64,000 nucleotides of DNA from Micromonospora sicca (GCF_003172935.1 NZ_QGKS01000187.1:1-64000), one strand, 5' to 3'. Positions 25,980 to 34,837 are shown, numbered from the stretch's first letter. A program made the numbers and translations. The notes: generated by a model not told the origin, from the letters alone.

Positions 25980-28657
25980 GCAGACCCCAGGGTGACCAGG
26001 TCGGCGAGGTCGGCGGTGGACAGGTCGGCCAGCCAGTGCTCCCCGGCACCGACCACCGACTCGGCCAGAACCCGCTTGTCCGCGAGCATGGTGGCGATCC
26101 GGTCCTCGACGGTGCCCTCCGCGATGAGCCGGTGCACCTGCACCGGCCGGTCCTGCCCGATCCGGTACGCCCGGTCGGTGGCCTGGTCCTCCACGGCCGG
26201 GTTCCACCACCGGTCATAGTGCACGACGTGGGTCGCCCTGGTGAGGTTGAGCCCGACGCCGCCGGCCTTGAGGGACAGCAGGAACACCGGCGCCGTGCCG
26301 GCCTGGAAGTCGGCCACCACCTCGTCCCGGTCGGCCGTCTGTCCGCTCAGGAACAGGGTGGGGATCCCCCGCGCGGCCAGGTGCCGCTCGATCAGGCGGC
26401 ACATCTGCACGTACTGGCTGAAGACCAGCGCCGATTCGCCCTCGGCCAGGACCACGTCCAGCAGGTCGTCGAGCGCCGCGAGCTTGCCGGACCGGCCACC
26501 TGTCGGCCCCTGCTCATGCAGGTAGTGGGCGGGGTGGTTGCAGATCTGCTTCAGCCCCGTGAGCAGCTTGACGATCAGCGCGCGCCGCTGCAGGCCACCG
26601 CTGGCCTCGATGTCGGCCAGGCTCTGCGCGACCACCGCGCGGTACAGCGACGCCTGCTCGGCGGTCAGCGGCACGATGCGATCGGTTTCGGTCTTGGCCG
26701 GCAGTTCCGGCGCGATGCCGGGGTCGGACTTGCGCCGCCGCAGCAGGAACGGCCGGATCAGCCGGGCCAGCCGCTCGGTCGTGGCGGGATCGCGGTTGCG
26801 CTCGACAGGCACCGCCATGGTGCTGGTGAACCGCGACAGTGAGCCGAGCAGCCCCGGCGTCGTCCAGTCGAGGATCGACCAGAGCTCGGAGAGCTTGTTC
26901 TCCACGGGCGTGCCGGTCAGCGCCAGCCGCGCGGTCGCGGGCAGCGACCGCAGCTGCCGGGCCGTCTGCGACAGCGGGTTCTTCACGTACTGGGCTTCGT
27001 CCGCGACGATCAGCCCCCAGCCCACCTCGGCGAGCGCGGCCGCGTCGGCGCGCACGATGCCGTACGTGACGAGCACGATCTCGTTCTTGGCGAGGTCCAT
27101 CAGGTGCCGCTCACCGCCGTGGTACCGGCGCACCGGCACGCCCGGGGCGAACCGCCTGATCTCGCGCTCCCAGTTGCCGAGCAGCGTGGTCGGGCACACG
27201 ACCAGGGTCGGCCCGCGGCCCTGCCGGTGCAGATGCAGCGCGATGACTTGGATGGTCTTGCCGAGGCCCATGTCGTCGGCGAGGCAGCCGCCCAGCCCCG
27301 ACTCGGTCATGCCGGCCAGCCAGCTGAGCCCTCGCTGCTGGTACGGCCGCAGCGTGCCGGCCAGGTCCGCCGGCACCGGCGTGTCCGGCAGTTCGGCGAG
27401 CATGCCGGTCATCGCACGCAACGCGCCGGTCGGCTCGAACTCGACCCAGTCCCCGTCCAGGTCGAGGCCGCCTGACAGCGCCGCCGCCAACGCCTCGATC
27501 CCGGTGAGCGGCCGCCGCGGGCGCCGCAGGCGTGCCAGCACCTCGTGGTCCACCCGGACCCACTGGCCCCGCAACCGGACCAGGGACCTCTTGGCCTGGG
27601 CGAGCTGCGCCAGCTCCTCCTCGGTCAGCGCCTCCCCGCCGACCGTCGGCCGCCAGGTGAAATTCAGCATTGCGTCGAGCGTGAACGCCGCTTCGGCGAC
27701 CCGGTCCGGCTTGGGGGTCGCCACCGCGCGCAGCGCGAGCGGCTCGCCGAGCAGCTCCACGGGCACGAGCACCTCGATACCCGCGCCGGAGAGCGTCTCG
27801 ACCGCGCCGAGCAGGTCCGTGATCGTGTCGTCGGCTGCCTCGATCGGCCGCGGCGAACGCTGGTCGAGCAGCCCGGCCATGGGCGGCCAGAGCCGGGCGC
27901 CGCGGTGCAGGGCGGTGAGCATCGCGGTGTCCGGTGCCGGGCCGAACCGCGCGGCCACGGCCGGCGGCGCGTGCCACAACCGGTCCGCCTCGATGAGCAG
28001 GCTCGGGTCGCTGGCGCTGCGCAGCCACACCCCGATCTCGTACGGGCCGTCCGGCGCCACCGGCAAGGCCACCCGCAGCACCGTTCGGGCCGTCTCGTCT
28101 GGCCGCAGCCAGCCCAGCGGGCCGCGGACCTTCACCGGGGCGTGCTGGGTGAACGGTCCGTCCACGCCTGATCGTGCCAGTGTGTCCGCCAGGGCGTCCC
28201 ACCAGTCACGGATCAGCGCCTGCGGCTCGGGCACCCGTACCGGTGGCCAGCTGTCGGGCAGCACGATGCAGTGCCCCTCGGGCGGCATCGCCGCGGCCAG
28301 CGCGTGCAGCCGGTCGGCGTCGGCAGCCGCGAGCGGTCCGATCCGCCACGAGCCGAACCCTGCTGCGGTCACCGCGGGCGACAGCCGGCCGCGGGCCACG
28401 AGGTCCAGCCCGGCGAGCGTCGCCGCGGACCACGCCGCCACCGAGGGGCTCGCCTGCCGTACCGACAGCAGCTGCGCGACGGCCTCGGCGACCGTCAGCA
28501 GTCGCACGAGCGTCGGGCGCCGGTGCAGACGCGCCGCCGGACCGTGGAAGAGCTCGATCGTGTCGGGCCCGGTGATGGCCGGACCCCATACCGCGAGCCG
28601 GCCGGCCCGGGGAAGTTCGTGCGGCCGGAACACCGCGTGGTGCGAGGGGCCGAACAC
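25976..28657 (-). CDS. SNF2-family DEAD-box-like helicase/translocase
   Basis: An 893-residue ATP-dependent DNA translocase. The N-terminal 400 residues form the bacterial SNF2-associated region. RecA domain 1 begins around residue 445 with LRPYQQRGLSWLAGM, Walker A GCLADDMGLGKTIQV, VVCPTTLLGNWEREI and the DEAQ box (IVADEAQYVKN). RecA domain 2 has ALVFSQYVQMCRLIERHL, LLSLKAGGVGLNLT and the arginine-finger motif TDRAYRIGQDRPVQVHRL. I chose the GTG at 28657, nine bases after GAGGAGG and four bases beyond the upstream stop. It would move along or remodel DNA or protein-DNA complexes for the module encoded by this operon. Confidence 0.9.
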   Translation of the reverse strand: MFGPSHHAVFRPHELPRAGRLAVWGPAITGPDTIELFHGPAARLHRRPTLVRLLTVAEAVAQLLSVRQASPSVAAWSAATLAGLDLVARGRLSPAVTAAGFGSWRIGPLAAADADRLHALAAAMPPEGHCIVLPDSWPPVRVPEPQALIRDWWDALADTLARSGVDGPFTQHAPVKVRGPLGWLRPDETARTVLRVALPVAPDGPYEIGVWLRSASDPSLLIEADRLWHAPPAVAARFGPAPDTAMLTALHRGARLWPPMAGLLDQRSPRPIEAADDTITDLLGAVETLSGAGIEVLVPVELLGEPLALRAVATPKPDRVAEAAFTLDAMLNFTWRPTVGGEALTEEELAQLAQAKRSLVRLRGQWVRVDHEVLARLRRPRRPLTGIEALAAALSGGLDLDGDWVEFEPTGALRAMTGMLAELPDTPVPADLAGTLRPYQQRGLSWLAGMTESGLGGCLADDMGLGKTIQVIALHLHRQGRGPTLVVCPTTLLGNWEREIRRFAPGVPVRRYHGGERHLMDLAKNEIVLVTYGIVRADAAALAEVGWGLIVADEAQYVKNPLSQTARQLRSLPATARLALTGTPVENKLSELWSILDWTTPGLLGSLSRFTSTMAVPVERNRDPATTERLARLIRPFLLRRRKSDPGIAPELPAKTETDRIVPLTAEQASLYRAVVAQSLADIEASGGLQRRALIVKLLTGLKQICNHPAHYLHEQGPTGGRSGKLAALDDLLDVVLAEGESALVFSQYVQMCRLIERHLAARGIPTLFLSGQTADRDEVVADFQAGTAPVFLLSLKAGGVGLNLTRATHVVHYDRWWNPAVEDQATDRAYRIGQDRPVQVHRLIAEGTVEDRIATMLADKRVLAESVVGAGEHWLADLSTADLADLVTLGSA

Positions 28658-28661
28658 CTGC

Positions 28662-29909
28662 TCAGGCCTCCTCTGGAATGCCTTCCAGGTCGACGTCCTC
28701 GCGGTAGTCGGAGTCCATCTGCACCGCCACCGTGTCGGGCTGGAACGCAGGGTCCAGCCGGACGAGGTCCCACTCGTTGATCCACGCGCGAATGTACTGC
28801 CGCATCCGGGTGGCACCGAGACGTTCGAGGCCCGCGATATCGGGCGGGTTCCACCCGAACGCCGTGCCGTGCAGCTCCTTCAACCGGCCATACGCCCGGT
28901 CGAGTTCGGCCGCGTCGGGCGGCGTGAGCAGCGTCATCTCGCGGTCGATGATGCGCATGCCGGCCTGGGCGCGGTTGGACAGCGCCAGCGCGTCCGGGGT
29001 CTGCCGGTCACGCAGCCTGGCCGGCACGTTCTCGCGGTCCTTCTTGCCGGTGATGACGGCCGCCTCGAAGTCGTCGGTCATCGCCAGCACGGCGGCGACG
29101 GGCAGGCCGGGCACCTGATGGTCGCCCTGCACCCACCGGGCGATCTCGGCGTACGACTTGGCGCGCTGCAGCAGCGAGTAGCGTCCCACCAGTTCGACCT
29201 CGTCGAACAGGAACAGCCAGCCCGCCCCACCGGCGGCGGTGAACAGCCGGGCCGCGAACCGCAGCCGCTGCTCGGCCAGGTCCTTGGCGGACACCGGGGA
29301 CAGCGCCACCGGGCCCTCTCCCGCCGCCTTCAGCCGGCGGCGCAGGTCGGGCACGCTGATCGGGTCACCAGACCAGAACCGGACCAGCTTCTCGGCGAAC
29401 TCCGGATCAAGATCGCGGATCTTTCCGTACAGCGAGAGCGTGGCGGCGAACCGCTCGTTGAGCCCGGCGGCAGGGGACAGCGACCATCGCAACAGCTCGG
29501 CGAAGCCGCGCCCGTCGACATCGAGCGCCGCGGCGGCGCCGGCGATCGCCGGCCCGCTCCCCCCGGCCACGACGGCACAGTCTGCGGCGGCGCTGAACAC
29601 CTTCGCCCGGTCGTGCAGCGGCGTCTCCTTGCTGATGACCACTCGGCTGACCGCGAAGCCCTCGTCAAGGGCCAGGCGCATGAGATGCTCGAGCAGATGC
29701 GACTTGCCCGAACCGAAGCCGCCGCCGATCAGCATGCCGCTCGCACGGCCCTCACGGGTCGTGCCGAGCAGGTCGAGGAAGCGGTCCTCGATCTCAGTCT
29801 GGCCGGAGCCGAGCATCGCCACCGCGTCCAGGCACGGCACGCCCGCCCGCAGCGCCTCTATCGCCCGCCGGTGGCTGACCGACGGCTCCGTGGTGGTCAA
29901 CGCGGTCAT
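28662..29909 (-). CDS. BREX BrxD-like P-loop ATPase (DUF2791 type)
   Basis: A 415-residue ATP-binding protein. Walker A is MLIGGGFGSGKSHLLEHLMR around residue 65, followed by VVISKETPLHDRAKVF. Walker B is WLFLFDEVELVGRYSLLQRA near residue 232, and a sensor-like AVLAMTDDF follows. This arrangement matches the BREX-type ATP-binding proteins (BrxD) that occur with helicases in phage-defence loci. The core BREX genes pglX, pglZ and brxC are absent here. Its start overlaps the upstream gene's stop (ATGA) and it ends four bases before the SNF2 start, so the two should be made together. Family assignment is by motif; the role in defence is inferred. Confidence 0.75.
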   Translation of the reverse strand: MTALTTTEPSVSHRRAIEALRAGVPCLDAVAMLGSGQTEIEDRFLDLLGTTREGRASGMLIGGGFGSGKSHLLEHLMRLALDEGFAVSRVVISKETPLHDRAKVFSAAADCAVVAGGSGPAIAGAAAALDVDGRGFAELLRWSLSPAAGLNERFAATLSLYGKIRDLDPEFAEKLVRFWSGDPISVPDLRRRLKAAGEGPVALSPVSAKDLAEQRLRFAARLFTAAGGAGWLFLFDEVELVGRYSLLQRAKSYAEIARWVQGDHQVPGLPVAAVLAMTDDFEAAVITGKKDRENVPARLRDRQTPDALALSNRAQAGMRIIDREMTLLTPPDAAELDRAYGRLKELHGTAFGWNPPDIAGLERLGATRMRQYIRAWINEWDLVRLDPAFQPDTVAVQMDSDYREDVDLEGIPEEA

Positions 29910-30931
29910 CGGACGGCCTCCAGTCGTACGTCGAGACGGATCAGCGCGGCGAACGGGTTCGCCCGGTGCCGGTCGCGCACCTCGTCGGCCACGCGCAGGT
30001 GCAGCGCGCTGTACGCGGGCAGGCCGCGCGCCTCGTCGATGACCAGTTCCGGCGGCAGCAGCACCGCGACGAACAGGCCCGCGAGCTCGTCGGTCGCGTC
30101 GATGAGCTGCCGCAGGAGCTCGTACGCGTCGAGCGTGGCGGCCTTGGAGTAGTAGTGGCCGTCGCGTTCCTCGGCCGCCGGCCGGCGCGCGACCGCCACC
30201 CGCTCCAGGTCGATCAGCAGCACGGTGCCGCTGCGACCGGCCCGGCGCACCCACTGGCTCAGCGACGTCAGCATCGCCCGCGCGTTGTGCCTGGCGATCT
30301 TCGTGTGCAGCAGCACGGATCGCAGCTGCGCGGCCGGCACCTTCTCGCCCTGCAGCCAGCCGAGCACGGCCAGCCGATCGGCCTGGGTCACGTCGCCGTG
30401 CGCCATCACGGCCTGGCACAGCCGGTACATCGCCACCCGGAACTCGTGCGCCAGCGCGCTGTCCTTGAGCACCGCCCGCTCCAGCGCCCGCCGCACGCTG
30501 CGGTACAGCTCACTGCTGTCGATCTCATGGTGGGCGGCGACCACCGCGACGTCGAGCTCAGCGACGCCGGAGCCCGGCGCAGGGAAGCCCGCCTGCCGGT
30601 AAGCCTCGGTCAGCACCGTTGCCGCCAGCGCCATCCAGTCGACCTGCCTGGCGACGGCGAAGAACAGCTGATCCATCAGATGGACCCGGGTCACGGCGCT
30701 GTCCACGGTGACGTACACGAACCCGCCCGCGCCGGCGGTGCACCGCTGCGCCAGCCCGCGGTCGAACCTCTTGGCGATGTCGTCGTCGCCGGTGACGACC
30801 AGCCGCACCGCCGTCCCGCCGAGCGAGATGTAGGTGTGCAGGTATTCGGCCGCGACGAAGTCGAGGTACTCGTCGATGTGGTGCACCCCACCGCCACCGG
30901 GCAGCTCGGACCGCTGCTGCGGCAGGCTCAT
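29906..30931 (-). CDS. P-loop-like protein without an intact Walker A, partner of the BrxD-like ATPase
   Basis: A 341-residue protein whose layout resembles the adjacent BrxD-like ATPase. It has an N-terminal hydrophobic strand pair where Walker A should be (YISLGGTAVRLVVTGDDDIA), with no GKS/GKT, then FVYVTVDSAVTRVHLMDQLF. A Walker-B-like GTVLLIDLERVAVARRP lies about residue 235. LFVAVLLPPELVIDEARGLP matches the sensor region of the neighbour. I read it as a degenerate ATPase subunit that may assemble with the active one. It is not a family I can name with certainty. Both ends overlap neighbouring genes by four bases. Confidence 0.6.
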   Translation of the reverse strand: MSLPQQRSELPGGGGVHHIDEYLDFVAAEYLHTYISLGGTAVRLVVTGDDDIAKRFDRGLAQRCTAGAGGFVYVTVDSAVTRVHLMDQLFFAVARQVDWMALAATVLTEAYRQAGFPAPGSGVAELDVAVVAAHHEIDSSELYRSVRRALERAVLKDSALAHEFRVAMYRLCQAVMAHGDVTQADRLAVLGWLQGEKVPAAQLRSVLLHTKIARHNARAMLTSLSQWVRRAGRSGTVLLIDLERVAVARRPAAEERDGHYYSKAATLDAYELLRQLIDATDELAGLFVAVLLPPELVIDEARGLPAYSALHLRVADEVRDRHRANPFAALIRLDVRLEAVR

Positions 30932-31722
30932 CGGTCGGCCTCGGCCTTGGTGAACGAGACACCCCAGTACCGCTGGCGCTGGCCGCTGCGGGCCACGGTG
31001 GTCAACACGCCGCTGGTCTTCGTGCCGGTGCTCGCCGACCAGCGCAGCTGCCGGGCGCTGCGCGCGGTGGCCGTGACCCCGCTCTGATCCAGCAGGTACA
31101 GGTCACGGGCGAACTCCTGCTTCGTGTACTCCTTGGCCTGCCCGGGCAGCATCGTCAGCACGCGCCACACGTCGACCAGCCTGACGACCGCGTCCGGGCT
31201 CTTGCCGGCCTCGGCCACGACCAGCTCGTACGCGGCGCACAGGCTGTCCAGGAACGGCTCCGGCTTGAACCGGGGCGCCCGCTGCTGCGCCGCGGCCAGA
31301 ACGCCGACCAGCACCGACGGCCGCAGCCGCCGCTCGCGTACCTTGTCCACCTCCACCGAGGCGTCGGCCACGAGCACCCGTACGAGTGACGGGTAGCACA
31401 TGAGCTGATCGTCCTCCTCATACATCGCCACGCCGGCCGCCTCGGCGGCGGCGAGCAGCTCGGTCGTGTACTCGCCGGACGACAGGTACCCCTGCTCGTC
31501 GATGTCGAACGCCGTACGCAGATCGGCCGCCGCCGCGACGAAATCGGCGGCGAGCGACTCGGCCGCGGACGTGGCTTTGCGCAGGTCACGCAGCTGTCCG
31601 GCCTTCGCCGCGGTCCGGGCCTTCCGCAACTGGGCGGTCGCTGTCGCCAGCACCTTCAATGCCGCGTCGGCCTGCCGCTCGGCGGCGGCGAGCGTCGACT
31701 CGAGCGAACTTGCATCTGTCAT
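30928..31722 (-). CDS. Helical/coiled-coil protein, first gene of the BREX-like operon
   Basis: A 264-residue soluble protein of unknown family. Residues 1-75 are alanine-rich heptads (LESTLAAAERQADAALKVLA, AAESLAADFVAAAADLR), a likely coiled coil. The C-terminal half is mixed and ends with SARQLRWSASTGTKTSGVLT and a basic patch (RSGQRQRYWG). It has GGGAGG five bases before the ATG and overlaps the next gene by four bases. Its position as first gene suggests a structural or sensor subunit. The 300 bases upstream (31723-32021) carry no gene and must hold the operon promoter, though I could not pick one. Confidence 0.6.
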   Translation of the reverse strand: MTDASSLESTLAAAERQADAALKVLATATAQLRKARTAAKAGQLRDLRKATSAAESLAADFVAAAADLRTAFDIDEQGYLSSGEYTTELLAAAEAAGVAMYEEDDQLMCYPSLVRVLVADASVEVDKVRERRLRPSVLVGVLAAAQQRAPRFKPEPFLDSLCAAYELVVAEAGKSPDAVVRLVDVWRVLTMLPGQAKEYTKQEFARDLYLLDQSGVTATARSARQLRWSASTGTKTSGVLTTVARSGQRQRYWGVSFTKAEADR

Positions 31723-32021
31723 GCGGACCTCCCTGATATCGGCGACCGCCGTCTCGGCTGGTCAGGTGACGCCGCGGCCCCCACGACAAGATAATCCATC
31801 CTCGCCGGATCGCCGCCGCGAGCCTCGTGCGGCTCCGGGGAGCCGCCGGCAGGTCGGGCGATCGCGCTGGTGGGGCGGGGTGGCGCCGATGAGGTCGAGT
31901 GTGGACGCCCCGGCGTGGCGGAAACCTCGTCATCGAGCCCGCGGTGTGCCGGCGACGTGGCCCCGGCCCGTCCTTGTTCCCCAGCTCGACCGTCAGTTAC
32001 AATGGCAGGCCTCGTCGGAGG

Positions 32022-32150
32022 TTAGTGCGATGTCAGCTGCCCGGAAAGCCGACCATGCAGCTTCTGGCTGGGACGGTTGAGGCCAATGATCTCGGTGTCG
32101 ACCCCGTGCCGGGCGTACTTGGCGGTGACCTGGTCCCGGCGCTGACAGCG
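32022..32150 (-). pseudogene. C-terminal (STAS-domain) scrap of a SulP-type anion transporter
   Basis: The minus frame reads DQVTAKYARHGVDTEIIGLN then RPSQKLHGRLSGQLTSH and a TAA. This is the closing helix-strand-helix of the STAS domain in SulP transporters. Nothing upstream continues the gene. It is a relic, called by pattern recognition of a short stretch. Confidence 0.45.
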
Positions 32151-32276
32151 GTCATTCCGTTGATCTAGTTGTCATCGGCGGCAGTAGATCTCGCCACACA
32201 GAGCCTGACCGCATATCAGCAGGTCAAGGCCGTGTTGGTCGGGCAGTCGCCCTCGATAAACCCGTGAGAACATGGC

Positions 32277-32302
32277 GGCGCGACGCGACTTTGCGTCGCG
32301 CC
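32277..32302. terminator. Strong hairpin, 10-bp perfect stem (possible terminator)
   Basis: GGCGCGACGC, a six-base loop, then GCGTCGCGCC. No T-run follows. It lies in non-coding relic sequence only six bases from a second hairpin at 32308-32330. It may be a terminator or a structured relic end of a mobile element. Confidence 0.4.
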
Positions 32303-32307
32303 GTCGC

Positions 32308-32330
32308 GTTCATCCCTGAAGCGGATGAAC
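32308..32330. repeat. Second hairpin, 8-bp perfect stem
   Basis: GTTCATCC, a seven-base loop (CTGAAGC), then GGATGAAC. It is adjacent to the hairpin at 32277-32302. The pair has no obvious gene to serve; 32331-32580 shows no recognisable gene. Confidence 0.4.
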
Positions 32331-32580
32331 GGCGCCTTGACCCCCAGTAGTCCGGTGGCCCAACGGCATGCTCACGCACATTTACCCAGGTCGCCTGAAG
32401 CATAAACCGGCCGAGTAAAGGAGTCGTCGCACCACTCCCCCGCCACCATCGACTTCCCTGCCGTCCAACAGACAGACGAGCAGCGCGTGACTTCGCCGCT
32501 GGTCGGCGTACGGGAACCGGCCGGCTGTCGTGGGAGTTCATGTCGGAGGGGCAACGGCAACCGGACATCCATGGTCATCA

Positions 32581-32766
32581 TCAGAGAAGACTTGCAACTG
32601 GCGCCCCGGTAGCGAGCGACATGACCGTGGTCTGGATGTTGTTGGTGGCGTCCGGGTCCAGGTAGGTGAACTCGGTGGGGTAGCCCAGCCGGTCGGTGTA
32701 CGACTTGGTGGTCCAGTGCCACTTCGGGTCGTCACCGGTCTGCGGGTAGTTGTAGACGATGCTGGT
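32581..32766 (-). pseudogene. Fragment resembling an RHS/YD-repeat protein
   Basis: The minus frame reads IVYNYPQTGDDPKWHW, then TKSYTDRLGYPTEFTYLDP and a stop after APVASLL. The TDRLGxPTxFTY core resembles YD repeats of RHS-type secreted toxins or wall proteins. It joins directly, in a different frame, to a VOC-like fragment at 32768-32855. Identification rests on a short motif. Confidence 0.35.
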
Positions 32767-32767
32767 G

Positions 32768-32855
32768 CCAGGCCGAGTCGTTCGTAGAACGAGCGAGAGG
32801 CGGAGACGTCTGCCCGACCCGTGATGCTCAACCAGCTCGCAGGCGAGGGTGACAT
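32768..32855 (-). pseudogene. Fragment resembling a VOC/glyoxalase-fold protein
   Basis: The minus frame reads WLSITGRADVSASRSFYERLGL, matching the first strand and helix of vicinal-oxygen-chelate proteins (x-x-D-V-x-x-S-x-x-F-Y-x-x-L-G). Similarity stops at 32767 where the RHS-like fragment begins. It is a 29-codon relic. Confidence 0.4.
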
Positions 32856-32891
32856 CCCAATCGGGTCCTACGTGCACCGGGAGGTAGAGGC

Positions 32892-33455
32892 ATGGCAAAG
32901 CTGATCTACGTAACTAATGTGTCGCTTGACGGCTATATCGAGGACGAAAGGGGAGCCTTCGACTGGTTCCCGCCCGACGACGAGGTATTCACGTTCACCA
33001 CCAACCTCCTGCGGTCGGTGGGTACTTTCCTTTACGGGCGGCGCCTGTACGAAACGATGGCTGTCTGGGAAACCGACGCTGCTCTAGCCGCGCAGTCCGG
33101 CCTCATGGCTGACTTCGCGAGCGCCTGGCAAGCGGCGAACAAGGTCGTCTACTCCACGACTCTCACCGCGGCGTCGACGGCCGTCACCAGCTTGGAGCGC
33201 CGTTTCGACCCCGCCGTCGTACACCAGCTGAAGGCCACGGCCGGCAGGGATATCACCGTTGGAGGCGCCAACCTGGCGGCGCAAGCCATGCGGGCTGGGC
33301 TGGTTGACGAGTGTCAGTTATTCGTCTGGCCCACGGCCGTCGGAGGCGGCAAGCCGGGGCTGCCTACTGGCGTGCGCGCCGACTTCGCGCTCCTCGACGA
33401 GCGCCGGTTCCAAAACGGCGTCGTTCACCTCCGTTACCGCACTCTCGGCCACTAA
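32892..33455 (+). CDS. RibD/dihydrofolate-reductase-fold protein
   Basis: A 187-residue cytosolic protein of the RibD C-terminal/DHFR-like family. It begins with the characteristic KLIYVTNVSLDGYIEDERGAF and has GTFLYGRRLYETMAVWETD, the NADPH-binding segment DITVGGANLAAQAMRAGLVDE and a C-terminal DERRFQNGVVHLRY. Stand-alone members are reductases of unknown substrate, often in variable regions. GGGAGG lies six bases before the ATG. The gene looks intact although surrounded by relics. The 150 bases after it are non-coding. Confidence 0.85.
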   Translation: MAKLIYVTNVSLDGYIEDERGAFDWFPPDDEVFTFTTNLLRSVGTFLYGRRLYETMAVWETDAALAAQSGLMADFASAWQAANKVVYSTTLTAASTAVTSLERRFDPAVVHQLKATAGRDITVGGANLAAQAMRAGLVDECQLFVWPTAVGGGKPGLPTGVRADFALLDERRFQNGVVHLRYRTLGH

Positions 33456-33607
33456 CCAGGGTTACCACCCTGATCCGGGCGCTGCGGCCTGGGTGACGCC
33501 CGCCCACCATCCGCCGCATGTGACCCGTGCGTCCGCAGGCTGTTTCCCAAGCATCGGAGGTCCATCGCATGACCGAGTGAACCCTTCTCGGCATGAGTAG
33601 CCCTGTG

Positions 33608-34837
33608 TCAAGCGGCGGCCGTGAGTACGGCTTGCAGAGCTCGGTGGCGGGTGGGGTCGTAGGCGACGCCGTCTTGCCAGCAACGCCAGATGACGTGCAG
33701 CCATGCGCGGGCGAGGATGCGGGTCGCGTGGGGATGGTCGTGGCCCCGGGCTCGGGCCCGCTGGTAGAGGTCAGCGGCCCAGGGGTTGGCGTGGTGGGAG
33801 TCGCCGGCGAAGTCGATGACCGCGCCACGGAGTTGTTTGTCGACGGCCCAGCGGAAGCTGACGACTTTCACCTTGCCGGACTGCCTCGTCGAGGGCGCGG
33901 CCCCGGCCAGACAGGTGAGTGCTTCCGGCGTCGGGAAACGGCCGCGGGCGTCACCGATCTCAGCCAGGAGCCTGGCCGCTCGCACGATCCCTGCCCGGGG
34001 CAGGGACGTGAACACCACCGCGTCTGGGTGCTGCAGCAACTGGATCGCGATCTGCTCTTCCAACGCGCTGATCTGTTCTCGCAGGGCGGTGAGCCCGGCC
34101 ACCAGCGCGGCGGTGACGTGCGCCCGGGCGGTGGCTTCAGCACCGGTGGTGCCGCGGGTAGCCGCGGCCAGGTGGGCGTGCAGCAGCCCGGCTCGTGCCG
34201 GGTTGGGGTAGGAGACGCTGCGCAGCCAGTTCTGCAGTCGGCGTGGCGACAGCCAGTCGACCTGCTCCTGGGTCGTGAACCGGGCGAGGAAGCTCAGGGT
34301 GATGGCGGAGTCGATATCGCGGAACAGCCCGATCGCCGCGGGCAGAACGTGTTCGAGGTGGGCGCGCAGCTGATTCGCCATCGCGACACGGGCGGCGATG
34401 AGGTCCTTGCGGGCGCGGACGGTCATCCGCAACGTGAGCGTCGCGGGAGAGTCCACGGTGAGGGGACGCAGGCGGTGGCGGTCGGTGCGGACGGTGTCGG
34501 CCAGGACGTAGGCGTCGAAGCGGTCGTCCTTGTTGCCGGCTGCGCCGTAGCGGCGGCGCAGGTGCTTGATCTGGTTCGGGGCGATCACGAAAACCGTGAT
34601 CCCTGCCTCGAGGAGAGCGTCGACGATGGGCCCGTCGGGACGTTCGATACCGACCTCGGCCACGCCGGTCTGCTGCAGGCATCGCAGCAGCTTCCGCAGG
34701 CCCGCAGCGGTGTGCTCGACGAGCATCCGTTGAACCTCGACACCGTCGGGGCCGACGATCGCGAGGGCGTGTTCGGTGCTGGCCCAGTCGACGCCCGCGG
34801 TGGGCCGGCGCGTCGGCGGGTTGTGTTCGACACTCAT
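33608..34837 (-). CDS. IS110-family transposase, second type
   Basis: A 409-residue intact transposase. The DEDD core shows AGVDWASTEHALAIV, GIERPDGPIVDALL and GNKDDRFDAYVLADTV. The C-terminal Transposase_20 part has FTSLPRAGIVRAARLLAEIGD and CLAGAAPSTRQSG with the catalytic serine. AAGGAGG precedes the ATG at 34837; upstream in-frame codons lie before that site. It belongs to a different IS110 branch from the copy at 22691-23716. Element ends cannot be set. Confidence 0.9.
   Translation of the reverse strand: MSVEHNPPTRRPTAGVDWASTEHALAIVGPDGVEVQRMLVEHTAAGLRKLLRCLQQTGVAEVGIERPDGPIVDALLEAGITVFVIAPNQIKHLRRRYGAAGNKDDRFDAYVLADTVRTDRHRLRPLTVDSPATLTLRMTVRARKDLIAARVAMANQLRAHLEHVLPAAIGLFRDIDSAITLSFLARFTTQEQVDWLSPRRLQNWLRSVSYPNPARAGLLHAHLAAATRGTTGAEATARAHVTAALVAGLTALREQISALEEQIAIQLLQHPDAVVFTSLPRAGIVRAARLLAEIGDARGRFPTPEALTCLAGAAPSTRQSGKVKVVSFRWAVDKQLRGAVIDFAGDSHHANPWAADLYQRARARGHDHPHATRILARAWLHVIWRCWQDGVAYDPTRHRALQAVLTAAA

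Noticed and set aside
26538-30152. A 1,204-codon open frame on the plus strand opposite the SNF2 and ATPase genes
   Set aside because: Its translation is low-complexity Ser/Arg/Ala sequence with no domain, and the minus strand carries clear Walker motifs and coupled starts. High GC content keeps antisense frames open.
31899-32168. Plus-strand 89-codon frame after the BREX-like operon
   Set aside because: No ribosome-binding site; overlaps the SulP relic on the other strand and has no domain.
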